A DNA stretch of 18,213 nucleotides. Source: Coriobacteriia bacterium. GTDB lineage: Bacteria > Actinomycetota > Coriobacteriia > Anaerosomatales > PALSA-660. The stretch covers positions 1-18,213 of the forward strand of contig JAUSAU010000109.1 in the NCBI GenBank assembly GCA_030652345.1. The letters run 5' to 3'. A model generated the notes under the pieces. The model worked only from the letters and a program-made list of their open reading frames with translations. It searched no databases and was not told the DNA's origin. Every line of letters starts with the position of its first letter. The stretch's first letter is position 1. A program made the translations under genes and the position numbers. This document shows positions 7,726-14,790 of the stretch, piece by piece.

Positions 7726-8658
7726 ATGCCCCAGACCTCATCGATGAAGCGTCGCGGGTCGGGCCGCGCGGGTACCACCCGTGCGGCCGCCGCAGTCGTC
7801 CGGATACTCATAACGGCGAGCGGTTGGATCGCGATCGCGGTCCTCACCGCCATCGCCGTCTTCCTTGCGGTCAACGCATGGCAGGCGGCGGTCAGCCCGG
7901 AGGCGGGTCTGCTCAGGATGATCACGGGTACGTCGTGGTATCCCACGAGCACCCCGCCGCTGTACGGGTTCCTGCAGTACATCATCGCCACCATCCGAGT
8001 GACCGCCGTCGCGCTGGTGATCGCAGTCCCGATCGGGATCGCGGCGGCGATCTACATCTCGGAATTCGCCGCGCGCCGCGTCAAGGAGGTCGTGAAGTCG
8101 GTCGTCGAGTTCATGGCCGCCGTACCGTCCGTCATCTATGGCCTCATGGGCGTCTACGTGGTCGGTCCGGCCGTGCGGGATGCGCTTCACCTCTCTTCGG
8201 CGCTGACCGCACTCTCCGCCGGCATCGTGCTGGCGTTCATGGCGCTGCCGACCATCATCTCGATCTCCGAGGACGCGATGCACGCCGTACCCAAAGACCT
8301 GCGGTTCGGATCGCTCGCACTCGGCAACACGAGATGGCAGACCGCGTACAAGGTGACCGTTCCCGCCGCGTCCTCCGGCATCTTCGCCTCGGTCATGCTC
8401 GGGATGGGACGCGCGATCGGTGAGACGATGGTGGTACTCATGGTCGCGGGCAACTCGATGGAGAACACCTGGTCGTTGACGACGTCGGCCCGCCCGCTGA
8501 CCGCCGTGATCGCCGGCGAGCTGGGGGAAGTCGTTCAGGGCGGACTGCACTACTCGGCGCTCTTCGTCGTCGGTCTGACCCTCTTCGTCATAACCTTCCT
8601 GATCAACCTCGGAGCCGACGTGGTACTCGAGCGCCAGCGGAAGAGGTGGCGCCGATGA
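7726..8658 (+). CDS. pstC: Phosphate ABC transporter permease PstC
   Basis: One of the two membrane subunits of the Pst phosphate importer. From this start the protein has 310 residues: a basic N-terminal tail, a long first membrane segment ([20 protein letters not shown]) and about five more segments in the permease domain. The family pattern [20 protein letters not shown] is present, as is the ATPase-contacting EAA-type loop near [39 protein letters not shown] is typical of PstC. The start is uncertain. ATG 7702 has no ribosome-binding site at all. ATG 7726 has GGAAAGG, although 15 nt away. ATG 7744 is also possible. The stop overlaps the pstA start as ATGA. Confidence 0.94.
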   Translation: MPQTSSMKRRGSGRAGTTRAAAAVVRILITASGWIAIAVLTAIAVFLAVNAWQAAVSPEAGLLRMITGTSWYPTSTPPLYGFLQYIIATIRVTAVALVIAVPIGIAAAIYISEFAARRVKEVVKSVVEFMAAVPSVIYGLMGVYVVGPAVRDALHLSSALTALSAGIVLAFMALPTIISISEDAMHAVPKDLRFGSLALGNTRWQTAYKVTVPAASSGIFASVMLGMGRAIGETMVVLMVAGNSMENTWSLTTSARPLTAVIAGELGEVVQGGLHYSALFVVGLTLFVITFLINLGADVVLERQRKRWRR

Positions 8659-9527
8659 CCAGCGCCCGCTCGCGCGCACGGATCCGCGCAGCCCGCATCA
8701 CCGAGACGGTCATGAAGGGCGTGACGGGTTCCGCCGCCGCGCTCGTCGTCACCTCGGCGGTCGCACTGCTCGGCTACCTGCTCGTCCGGGGGCTCCCGTC
8801 GATCTCGTGGGAGTTCCTGACGGGCATGCCCCGGACGTTCATGACGCAGGGCGGCATCTGGCCCGCTATCGTCGGCACCTTCTGGCTGACGCTCGGCACC
8901 GCGGTGTTCGCGCTCCCGGTGGGCATCGCCGCGGGCATCTACCTGTCCGAGTACGCACCGCGCAGCCGGGGGACGCGACTGGTCCGTCTGTCGATCGCGA
9001 ACATGTCGGGCGTCCCGTCGATCGTGTATGCGCTCTTCGGCGTGGCGCTCTTCGTGTCGCTCATGGGCCTGAAGGTCTCGATCGTCGCCGGTTCCCTCAC
9101 GCTCGCGTGCCTGACGTTGCCGGTCATCATCACCGCGACCGAGGAGGCGCTTCGTCAGGTACCGCAGGACCTGCGGCAGGCGGCACTCGCTTTGGGGGCG
9201 ACGCGCTGGCGGACGATCCGCACGGTGGTCTTGCCGGCTGCCGCTCCCGGTATCGTGACCGGGTCGATCCTCGGACTGTCGCGTGCGGCGGGCGAGACGG
9301 CACCGATCCTGTTCACGGCGGCGTTCTTCATGGCCCCGTTGCCGAAGACGCCCATGGACAAGGTCATGGCGCTTCCCACCCACATCTACATCATGGCCAC
9401 CCAGCCCATGAAGCCAGCCCCGCACATCGTGTGGGGCGCCGCGCTCGTGCTCGTCGCGGGCGTCTCTATCGTCAATATCGCCGCAGCCACCTGGCGTGCG
9501 CGCGCTCGGAGAAAGGTCACCTGGTGA
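8655..9527 (+). CDS. pstA: Phosphate ABC transporter permease PstA
   Basis: The second membrane subunit of the Pst importer, 290 residues with about six hydrophobic segments. The region from [14 protein letters not shown] to [15 protein letters not shown] and then [17 protein letters not shown] is typical of PstA. The cytoplasmic coupling loop lies near [19 protein letters not shown], and [18 protein letters not shown] marks the late membrane region. The ATG at 8655 is chosen over GTG 8646 because it forms the ATGA overlap with the pstC stop and has AAGAGG (8641-8646) 8 nt upstream. It overlaps pstB by 4 nt. Confidence 0.95.
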   Translation: MTSARSRARIRAARITETVMKGVTGSAAALVVTSAVALLGYLLVRGLPSISWEFLTGMPRTFMTQGGIWPAIVGTFWLTLGTAVFALPVGIAAGIYLSEYAPRSRGTRLVRLSIANMSGVPSIVYALFGVALFVSLMGLKVSIVAGSLTLACLTLPVIITATEEALRQVPQDLRQAALALGATRWRTIRTVVLPAAAPGIVTGSILGLSRAAGETAPILFTAAFFMAPLPKTPMDKVMALPTHIYIMATQPMKPAPHIVWGAALVLVAGVSIVNIAAATWRARARRKVTW

Positions 9528-10309
9528 GCACTAGCGCCCCCGGGAGCTTCGAACTCAAGGACGTCTCGGTCACCTACGGTACCGAGACAGCGGTGGCGGG
9601 TGTGACGATGTCGATCGACCCGCAGGCGGTCACGGCGCTCATCGGACCGTCGGGCTGCGGCAAGTCGACGCTCCTGCGCTGTCTCAACCGCATGAACGAC
9701 GAGCTCGGCGACGTCAGCGTCGGGGGGAGGATACTGCTCGACGGCGAGGACATCTACGCCCGCGAGATGGATCCTGTCGAGTTGCGCAGCAGGGTCGGCC
9801 AGGTCTTCCAGCGGCCCAACCCGTTCCCCATGTCGATCTACGACAACGTCACCTACGGGCCGCGCACACACGGCGTCCGCGGCAAGGCCGACCTCGACAG
9901 CCTCGTGGAGGAGTCGCTGCGCCGTGCTGCTCTGTGGGACGAGGTGAAGGCGCACCTGAAGAAGCACGCGTTCGAGCTCTCAGGTGGCCAGCAGCAGCGT
10001 CTCTGCATAGCCCGCGCGCTGGCAACGAAGCCCGAGGTGATGCTCATGGACGAGCCGGCGAGCGCCCTCGATCCGATCTCGACCCAGCAGATCGAGGATA
10101 CGATCGCCGAGCTCAAGAGCGACGTCACGATCGTCATCGTCACGCACAACATGCAGCAGGCCGCACGGATATCCGACCGCACCGCCTTTATGCTGCGCGA
10201 GTCGATGGATCGCCCGGCGGGACTCGTCGAGGTGGGAGACACCCGGACGTTGTTCACGTCGCCGGTGGACTCCCGCACGGAGGCCTACATCACCGGCCGG
10301 TTCGGCTAG
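9524..10309 (+). CDS. pstB: Phosphate ABC transporter ATP-binding protein PstB
   Basis: The ATPase that drives the PstCA permease, 261 residues and full length for the family. It has Walker [10 protein letters not shown] (41-49), Q-loop at Q96 within VFQRPNPFP, signature LSGGQQQR (152-159), Walker B VMLMDEP with D176 and E177, and switch H208 in VTHNMQQA. The PstB-specific LRCLNRMND and [10 protein letters not shown] stretches are present. Translation starts at GTG 9524, overlapping the pstA stop as GTGA, with GAAAGG at 9511-9516 as ribosome-binding site. A phoU gene commonly follows pstB, but none is found here; psiE comes next after a 103-bp gap. Confidence 0.97.
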   Translation: MSTSAPGSFELKDVSVTYGTETAVAGVTMSIDPQAVTALIGPSGCGKSTLLRCLNRMNDELGDVSVGGRILLDGEDIYAREMDPVELRSRVGQVFQRPNPFPMSIYDNVTYGPRTHGVRGKADLDSLVEESLRRAALWDEVKAHLKKHAFELSGGQQQRLCIARALATKPEVMLMDEPASALDPISTQQIEDTIAELKSDVTIVIVTHNMQQAARISDRTAFMLRESMDRPAGLVEVGDTRTLFTSPVDSRTEAYITGRFG

Positions 10310-10341
10310 ATCCCGGGGATCCGTCCACGGGTCGGCTGCGT

Positions 10342-10379
10342 TTCGCGCAGGCTTCACGCACGCGTAACCCTCGTTTCAC
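10342..10379 (+). promoter_or_regulatory. Four-unit Pho box array upstream of psiE
   Basis: TTCGC (10342), TTCAC (10353), GTAAC (10364) and TTCAC (10375) are spaced exactly 11 bp apart. The repeat pitch and the TTCAC/GTAAC core match actinobacterial PHO boxes (GTTCACC-like units every 11 bp) and agree with the smaller site before pstS. The array ends 21 bp before a -10 hexamer, a good position for an activator. The first unit is the weakest match. Confidence 0.65.
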
Positions 10380-10400
10380 CACGTCCGGTCGCGTGAGCCC

Positions 10401-10406
10401 TAGGCT
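10401..10406 (+). promoter_or_regulatory. -10 element for a leaderless psiE mRNA
   Basis: TAGGCT fits the TANNNT -10 pattern and is followed by 6 nt before the psiE ATG at 10413, so transcription would start at or next to the A of the start codon. No ribosome-binding site precedes this ATG. No clear -35 is present, which agrees with an activator-dependent promoter behind the Pho box array. Confidence 0.6.
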
Positions 10407-10412
10407 CGTCCC

Positions 10413-10967
10413 ATGGACACGACGGACACACACGCGCGAATCCCCGCACGCATCCCGCCCGATGCGCCGCCCCTCGACACGCCACCTGCGGGCAGGCCCG
10501 ATACCCCGGACCCTGCCGGGCCGGGCGCTTCCACCCGCAGGTGGTCGCTGTCGGGAGTTCAGGGCCTCGTCGTCTCGGCGGTCGTGGAGATACTCGTCGC
10601 ACTCGTGCTGGTCGTCCTGGTCTGGGTGGTCTTCGGCGTCGCGCGTGACGTCTGGACAGCTGTCACGACGAGCTCCATCGACGCCTTCAAGAACCTCTCG
10701 ATCGAGCTTCTCACGGTCTTTGTGTTCATCGAGCTGTTCCACTCACTCTCCGAGTACATGCGCTTCCGTCGTCTCCGCGTGACGCATCTCGTCGATGCCT
10801 CTCTGGCGTTCGTCCTGCGCGAGGTGTGGGTCGGTATGTACGGCGGCGAGATGGACTGGAAGCGGCTCCTCGCGCTGGCGGCGATGGTGCTCGTCCTCGG
10901 CGCCGTGCGGACGGCGGCGGTCATCTTCTCGCCGGGCGAGCGCGCGGCGGACGAGGCCGAGGCATGA
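10413..10967 (+). CDS. psiE: PsiE-family phosphate-starvation-inducible membrane protein
   Basis: A 184-residue protein of the PsiE family, known as phosphate-starvation inducible; its biochemical role is not established. A Pro-rich hydrophilic N-terminus (1-45) is followed by four hydrophobic segments at about 50-77, 94-115, 125-143 and 151-172. The family signature is the stretch from LSIELLTVFVFIELFHSLSEYM to VTHLVDASLAFVLREVWV, with conserved Glu and Arg residues next to the membrane. The ATG at 10413 has no ribosome-binding site but sits 6 nt behind a -10 hexamer, which suggests leaderless expression. The Pho box array upstream and its position straight after pstB put it in the PhoB regulon. 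It overlaps the next gene as ATGA, so three genes form one unit. The family call rests on motif recognition, not on a search. Confidence 0.8.
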   Translation: MDTTDTHARIPARIPPDAPPLDTPPAGRPDTPDPAGPGASTRRWSLSGVQGLVVSAVVEILVALVLVVLVWVVFGVARDVWTAVTTSSIDAFKNLSIELLTVFVFIELFHSLSEYMRFRRLRVTHLVDASLAFVLREVWVGMYGGEMDWKRLLALAAMVLVLGAVRTAAVIFSPGERAADEAEA

Positions 10968-11179
10968 GGATGAGCAGTCTCTACGATCTCGCAGCGGCCG
11001 TCACCAGGCACCTGGAAGCGACCCATGCCGGAGACCCCATCGGTCTTGTGCGGGCGAAGGGCGAGCTCGCCACACGCGCCGGCTTCCTCGTCACGATGGT
11101 CGCACGGACCGATGCCGACGACCCGGACAAGGTCTACAGGCTGCGGTCCGCAGCCGCCCAACTGGGCATCCCCCTGTGA
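10964..11179 (+). CDS. Small protein of unknown function (71 aa)
   Basis: I do not recognise this family. The protein is soluble-looking and mostly helical, with SLYDLAAAVTRHLEATHAG, then RAKGELATRAGFLVTMVART, and a closing DKVYRLRSAAAQLGIPL. It has no signal peptide and no cysteine. The ATG at 10964 overlaps the psiE stop (ATGA) with GAGG 7 nt upstream; ATG 10970 is a possible second start. It ends 16 nt before the HAMP protein gene. Being locked between these two genes by overlap and short spacing argues that it is translated and works with one of them. Confidence 0.65.
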   Translation: MRMSSLYDLAAAVTRHLEATHAGDPIGLVRAKGELATRAGFLVTMVARTDADDPDKVYRLRSAAAQLGIPL

Positions 11180-11195
11180 CCGGAAGGTGCGTCGG

Positions 11196-12242
11196 ATGAC
11201 TCTGAGTGTCAGGAACAGGATCGCTGTCGCGATGACGGCGGTGCTGCTCGCGAATGCGGCCGCGGCGGTGTTCTCGTGGGCGTGGTACACGCGGGCAGCT
11301 CGCTTCGGCGAGGAGTCCCGTCGCGCCACGCAGACAGCGCGCAGTGCGGCGACGGTCTCCCTCAACGTGTCCGAGTTCATGGGCAACGCCAACGGGCTCG
11401 CGGTCTTCGTGGCGGGCTCTGCACGTCCCGAAGCGGCGACGGCCGTCTATGCCGCCGTCGTGGGCTCCGACCGTGCCGTCGACACCGCGATGGGGCCGCT
11501 GGTGTCCGTCGCGGGAGCGGATGAGGTTCGGCGTCTGTGGACCGATCTCCGGCTCGTCACGTACGGTTGGATCAACGCCGAGGCCGCGAAGGGCGGATCG
11601 CCGATGCGTATCCGCACCGACGGACGAGGCCATTTCCGTGCGGGCGTGCGATCCGACCTGGTGCTGCCTGCCGGCGCTCAAGGACTCGACGAAGCGGGTC
11701 TGCGCGATGCCGTCCGGACCAAGAGCGAGATCCTGCGCGACGGAGCGCTGCGGCGGGTCGTGCGGGCGGCGGATGCGCGCGCGGCCGCCGCTGCGATTGA
11801 TGAGGACGCGGCACGGACGCTCGCCACCAATGGGACGGCCGGACTGCTCGTGCTCAGCCTGGCTGTCGCCGTCGCCGCCTCCAGCTGGATCTACGCCAGC
11901 ATCGCCCGCCCGCTCGAGGAGGCCCGTCGTTTCGCGGCGACGGTGGCGGGCGGAGACCTGCGCGTCACGATGGGCCGTCACGCATCCGATGAGATCGGTG
12001 CGCTCACCCGATCGGTCGAGGAGATGAAGGACGTCGTCGTCCATAAGATCGACGTGATGCGGGAGATGGCGGGGGCGGTCCTGGTGACAGCCGATGGCGT
12101 CGCTCAGGCAGCGGGCCACGCCGGCGAGGTGGCCGCTGAGTTGTCCGACGCAGAGCCATGCGGCCTGACCGCGGACATCGCTGATGTCCGGATGCGTGCG
12201 AAGACGCTCGTGTCCCTCGCCGAGCAGATGCTGCTGGACTGA
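11196..12242 (+). CDS. Membrane HAMP-domain protein, chemoreceptor-like without signalling domain
   Basis: The 348-residue protein has the sensory half of a methyl-accepting chemotaxis protein. It comprises a first membrane segment (about 7-29), a helical extracytoplasmic domain (about 30-212), a second membrane segment (about 213-236) and a HAMP domain (about 237-288, with RPLEEARRFAATVAGGDL and DEIGALTRSVEEMKD). After HAMP only about 60 residues of helical, coiled-coil-like sequence remain. The roughly 250-residue MCP signalling hairpin, a kinase or a cyclase would be expected there, but none is present. The following DNA is an oppositely oriented gene, so no lost 3' part is visible. The ATG at 11196 has GGAAGG (11182-11187) 8 nt upstream. 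It lies at the end of the psiE unit. It could be a regulator that pairs with another receptor through HAMP or coiled coil, or a decayed receptor. Confidence 0.8.
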   Translation: MTLSVRNRIAVAMTAVLLANAAAAVFSWAWYTRAARFGEESRRATQTARSAATVSLNVSEFMGNANGLAVFVAGSARPEAATAVYAAVVGSDRAVDTAMGPLVSVAGADEVRRLWTDLRLVTYGWINAEAAKGGSPMRIRTDGRGHFRAGVRSDLVLPAGAQGLDEAGLRDAVRTKSEILRDGALRRVVRAADARAAAAAIDEDAARTLATNGTAGLLVLSLAVAVAASSWIYASIARPLEEARRFAATVAGGDLRVTMGRHASDEIGALTRSVEEMKDVVVHKIDVMREMAGAVLVTADGVAQAAGHAGEVAAELSDAEPCGLTADIADVRMRAKTLVSLAEQMLLD

Positions 12243-12258
12243 GCGCGCACCCGGACGA

Positions 12259-13113
12259 TCACTGATCGGTCTCGACCGAGAACACTTCGTTGGCGCGCAC
12301 GAACGCGCGCATGAAGTAGCGCAGGTCGGGGATCGCGTTCTGGCTCGGGAATGCGCGCAGAGCGCTCTCCTTGGCGGTCACGTCGTCCACGCCGAGGGTG
12401 ACGCTGCGCCAGTCACGATCGTCGGTCCTCAGCGCTCGTGGAGGCCGCAGGGAGCGGCGGGGCAGGTAGGCCCACGGGAACGGATAGTGGCCCTGGTGGA
12501 TCAGGTAGGTCAGCCGGAGACGCACGGTGTCAGCTTGCTGCAATGCGCGCATCACGAACCGGTGCGCGTATGCATGGTCCGCGTGCGTCTCGCACGCGTC
12601 GGGGAAGATGACGGTCTCGGGCGCGAATCCGGCGATGGTCGCGGTGAGGTCGAGGTGCATGGCCTCCCCGGAGCAGGGGGCTCCCGGACTGAGCGCCCAG
12701 TCATACGGCACGACCGCGCTGCCGTTCCGGCCGGTGGTGACCGTGCCGGGATCCGCCCACATGGCCTCGAGCCGACCGTCCGGATAGCCGAGGCACATCA
12801 CATCGGAGGCGGGGATTCCAAGGGACTCCGCGGCGTCCTGACTCTCGCGGAACCGCATATCGCCGAGCCGGCGGTACGTGGGAGCGTCCGGGGAGAAGCG
12901 CCCGATGCGGCGCGCAGCGCGCAGGTATGCGTCGCCGGCGGTGAGCAGGACGATGCGGACGTCGGCGCCGCGCGCGCGCAGCGCGTGCATGGTGCCGCCG
13001 GCCGCGAGTGTCTCGTCATCAGGATGCGGCGCGACGATCAGGATGCGGTCGCCCAGCGAGGACGTCTCGAGGCGCCGCGCTGAGGTGGGCGTGATGACAT
13101 CTGCTGGGGGCAA
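12259..13113 (-). CDS. PIG-L family (LmbE-like) deacetylase
   Basis: A zinc-dependent N-acetyl deacetylase of the PIG-L/LmbE superfamily, which includes GlcNAc-PI, mycothiol-pathway (MshB) and bacillithiol-pathway (BshB) enzymes; the substrate here cannot be decided. The 284-residue protein has the zinc motif APHPDDE (H30, D32, D33), the helix RESQDAAESLGI, GYPDG (109-113) and the second metal motif H177-A-D-H180. It has no signal peptide, so it is probably cytoplasmic. The start is TTG at 13113: no ATG or GTG occurs in frame before the catalytic motif, and GGAG lies 8 nt upstream. It follows the pilin-like gene by 52 nt on the same strand and may share its promoter. It converges with the HAMP protein gene, 16 nt apart. 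Confidence 0.9.
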   Translation of the reverse strand: MPPADVITPTSARRLETSSLGDRILIVAPHPDDETLAAGGTMHALRARGADVRIVLLTAGDAYLRAARRIGRFSPDAPTYRRLGDMRFRESQDAAESLGIPASDVMCLGYPDGRLEAMWADPGTVTTGRNGSAVVPYDWALSPGAPCSGEAMHLDLTATIAGFAPETVIFPDACETHADHAYAHRFVMRALQQADTVRLRLTYLIHQGHYPFPWAYLPRRSLRPPRALRTDDRDWRSVTLGVDDVTAKESALRAFPSQNAIPDLRYFMRAFVRANEVFSVETDQ

Positions 13114-13165
13114 CTGCGGCGCTCCGGGTTCTTCAGGGGAGACGGGTCCTCTACGGGCCGGCGGT

Positions 13166-13501
13166 TCAGCGATGCCCGTGGATCGAGCAGACGACCGACT
13201 CCGTCGTTGTCCAGGAGTACGCGCCGCCGGCCGGACAGATGGGCGCCTTTGCCAGCGAGGCGGGTACGAGCTCGGTCATGAGCGCGGCGTAGTCGGCCGG
13301 GACCGGAGCATCGGGATTGCGCGACTCGAACTGCTGGTGGGCTCCCTCGATGATGCGTTCGTCGGCGAAGCAGGTCGTCCGCTGGGCGGCCTCGCGATTG
13401 GCGGTGAAGGCGATGACGGCGATCGCCGCGAGGATCGCGAGGATCAGGACGACGACCATGAGCTCGACGAGCGTGAAGCCGGCCTCCGTGCCCCCTCGCA
13501 T
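13166..13501 (-). CDS. Type IV pilin-like (prepilin) protein
   Basis: A 111-residue prepilin. The 8-residue leader MRGGTEAG is cleaved before F9, followed by the N-methylation motif FTLVE with the conserved Glu at mature position 5 and the hydrophobic helix MVVVLILAILAAIAVIAF. The C-terminal part has CFADER, then CPAGGAYSW and VVCSIHGHR. The CPxGG...C pattern resembles Gram-positive competence-type pseudopilins, where cysteines form a disulfide. The ATG at 13501 has GAGGGGG just upstream; a longer version would put arginine-rich sequence before the leader. No pilin assembly ATPase, platform protein or prepilin peptidase is in the window, so it is an orphan pilin here. A promoter is visible 44 nt upstream. 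Confidence 0.9.
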   Translation of the reverse strand: MRGGTEAGFTLVELMVVVLILAILAAIAVIAFTANREAAQRTTCFADERIIEGAHQQFESRNPDAPVPADYAALMTELVPASLAKAPICPAGGAYSWTTTESVVCSIHGHR

Positions 13502-13544
13502 ACGACCCCCTCGTCGGCAGCGCCCGGTCGGTGTTCCAGGTGTC

Positions 13545-13572
13545 AGTCTAGCCAACGCGGCAGCGCGAGCAA
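13545..13572 (-). promoter_or_regulatory. Candidate promoter for the pilin-like gene
   Basis: On the - strand, TTGCTC (13572-13567) and TAGACT (13550-13545) are separated by 16 bp, a good -35/-10 pair for a housekeeping sigma factor. Transcription would begin near 13538, leaving a leader of about 37 nt before the ATG at 13501. It lies just downstream of the hairpin at 13612-13643. Confidence 0.5.
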
Positions 13573-13611
13573 GGGTGAGCGGATGCGCGCGAGGGACTTG
13601 GCGGAGATAAG

Positions 13612-13643
13612 AACGAGCCGCGCTGGGGGGAGCGCGGCTCGTT
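13612..13643 (-). terminator. Intrinsic-type terminator of the propeller/channel operon
   Basis: A perfect 13-bp inverted repeat (13612-13624 and 13631-13643) with a loop of six identical bases (C6 on the - strand). On the - strand it is followed by CTTATC, a weak T-rich tail; the + strand has none. It fits as the end of the operon that closes with the DUF2149 gene at 13738, and it insulates the pilin promoter. Confidence 0.7.
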
Positions 13644-13737
13644 GTACAGAGCGGGCGGTCTCCGTCCTGAGGGGGGAGGAGGTACGGATCGCCCAGGCCC
13701 TACCGAGGAGCAAGCAATGTGCGTGCCAAAACCACCG
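13644..13737. other. Unassigned 94-bp stretch between the DUF2149 gene and the terminator
   Basis: No gene is supported here. The - strand reading is a long 3' leader to the terminator, too long for a plain trailer. The + strand has GGGGGGAGGAGG and a GAGGAG placed 6 nt before an ATG at 13717, but that frame runs antisense through the DUF2149 gene and is not convincing. It may hold a small RNA or a regulatory leader; no known riboswitch consensus was recognised. Confidence 0.3.
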
Positions 13738-14133
13738 CTACGGGGCGACCGAACCGGAACCCGGTACCCAGACGACCTTGCCGTCACCGAGGCGGTACAC
13801 GGTGCCGATGGCGGTCCCGGACCCGGATGCCTGCCCTCCGGTCGCCTTGAGGCGCTCGACCTTGTTGCCGGTCTTCGTGATGATCTCCATGTTCTTGCCG
13901 CCGGGGTCCTTCACGATGGTGAGCTTGTCCGCCGAGAGGTAGTCCTTCAGGCCGATGCTCGAGAGCGCCATGATGAGGAAGCCCACGCCGATGAGGACCG
14001 CGACGTCGAACAGGTTCCCCATCGACTCCATCGGGTCACCGTTGCGGTCGGGCAGCAGCAGGCTTCGGCGGTTCATGTACGAACGCGAGCCCGCATGGCC
14101 CCGTCGAGCTGAGAATCGGCCGTGTGCGTCCAT
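13738..14133 (-). CDS. DUF2149 protein, ExbD/TolR-like partner of the channel protein
   Basis: A 131-residue protein I recognise as DUF2149, a family of unknown function often found beside MotA/TolQ/ExbB proteins. A hydrophilic N-terminus is followed by one membrane segment (about 41-60) beginning GNLFDVAVLIGVGFLIM, then a small extracytoplasmic domain with KLTIVKDPGGKNMEII and GTVYRLGDGKVVWVPG. D43 sits at the start of the membrane helix in a context that recalls PLVDVxLVLL of ExbD/TolR, where that Asp carries protons. The topology, one helix with the domain outside, also matches ExbD. ATG 14133 lies 2 nt after the stop of the channel gene with GGAG 9 nt upstream. The DUF call is from memory of the family; the ExbD analogy is inference. 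Confidence 0.8.
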   Translation of the reverse strand: MDAHGRFSARRGHAGSRSYMNRRSLLLPDRNGDPMESMGNLFDVAVLIGVGFLIMALSSIGLKDYLSADKLTIVKDPGGKNMEIITKTGNKVERLKATGGQASGSGTAIGTVYRLGDGKVVWVPGSGSVAP

Positions 14134-14135
14134 AT

Positions 14136-14774
14136 CTAGGACTCCAGCGTCTCGAGGACGTACTCGATGTCACTGATGTCCTGCGTGTAGCGGCGCTCGC
14201 GCACGACCGACATCACGTACGCCAGGCCGCCGATGAGCAGTCCGATCACGGTGGTCGAGAACGCAACGACGAGATTCGAGGCGAGCGTCTGCACGTCACC
14301 GCGAGCCAGCGCGACGAGCGCGGGGCTGATGGGGATCAGGGTGCCCATGAGCCCGAGGATGGGGCCGATCCGGATGAACGTCCGGGTCCGCTCGAGTCGC
14401 TTGGTGATCGTGAGCTCGAGGTCGCCCAGCCGCTTCATGACGCGGATGCGGGAGAGGTCCCCGCCGGCGGCGAGCGCCGCGAAGAAGCGTGTGAAGAATC
14501 GTCCGCCCTTCATGAGGCTGAGGCGCTGGAGCGCTTCGGGCTTATTGCCGCTGCGCAGTTCGTCGCGCGCGAGCAGTGCCGCGGCCTCCATCGCGCCGAG
14601 GTCGCGCTTCCGGTACTGCCACAGTGCCTCATAGCAGAACCGTCCGGTCTCGAAGACGATGAAGACGAGTGAGATGAGCTCGATGAACAGCACCGGGTAC
14701 AGGAGCGCCGTGGCGACCGAGTAGATGATCGCATCCGGGTGGGTGAGCCAGTAGACGACGTAGTCGGTTCTCAT
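14136..14774 (-). CDS. MotA/TolQ/ExbB-type proton channel protein
   Basis: An integral membrane protein of the MotA/TolQ/ExbB family, 212 residues with three membrane segments at about 17-43, 132-156 and 167-191. There is a long cytoplasmic loop between the first two, the normal TolQ/ExbB layout. The family motif is clear: RIGPILGLMGTLIPIS (with T144), followed by LVVAFSTTVIGLLIGG (with T174/T175), the polar pore-lining positions. The C-terminal tail RERRYTQDISDIEYVLETLE is helical and cytoplasmic. AAGGAG stands 4 nt before the ATG at 14774. It follows the propeller gene by 16 nt and precedes the DUF2149 gene by 2 nt, so the three are cotranscribed. Such proteins conduct protons together with a one-helix partner and pass the energy to an extracytoplasmic protein. 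Confidence 0.88.
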   Translation of the reverse strand: MRTDYVVYWLTHPDAIIYSVATALLYPVLFIELISLVFIVFETGRFCYEALWQYRKRDLGAMEAAALLARDELRSGNKPEALQRLSLMKGGRFFTRFFAALAAGGDLSRIRVMKRLGDLELTITKRLERTRTFIRIGPILGLMGTLIPISPALVALARGDVQTLASNLVVAFSTTVIGLLIGGLAYVMSVVRERRYTQDISDIEYVLETLES

Positions 14775-14790
14775 CGATCTCCTTCATCCA

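Noticed and set aside
12256..12268. CGATCA-C-TGATCG palindrome between the converging HAMP and PIG-L genes as a terminator
   Set aside because: The stem is only 6 bp with a 1-nt centre, so it cannot form a good hairpin, and no T-run follows on either strand.
12184..13083. + strand frame overlapping the end of the HAMP gene and the PIG-L gene
   Set aside because: The - strand encodes a complete PIG-L enzyme with both metal motifs; the + strand product has no recognisable features.
13676..13730. SRP RNA-like string (CAGGCCC followed by GGAGCAA) on the + strand
   Set aside because: The GGAA tetraloop and the flanking pairing of SRP RNA are missing, and the nearby terminator suits the other strand. 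The likeness is short and probably chance.
13690..13737. Possible cyclic-di-GMP riboswitch on the - strand (CACGCACA and GGTAGGG pieces)
   Set aside because: The pieces recall the GEMM consensus, but the conserved GGGACGCAAAGCC core and the overall order are absent, and the needed 5' half would fall inside the DUF2149 coding region.
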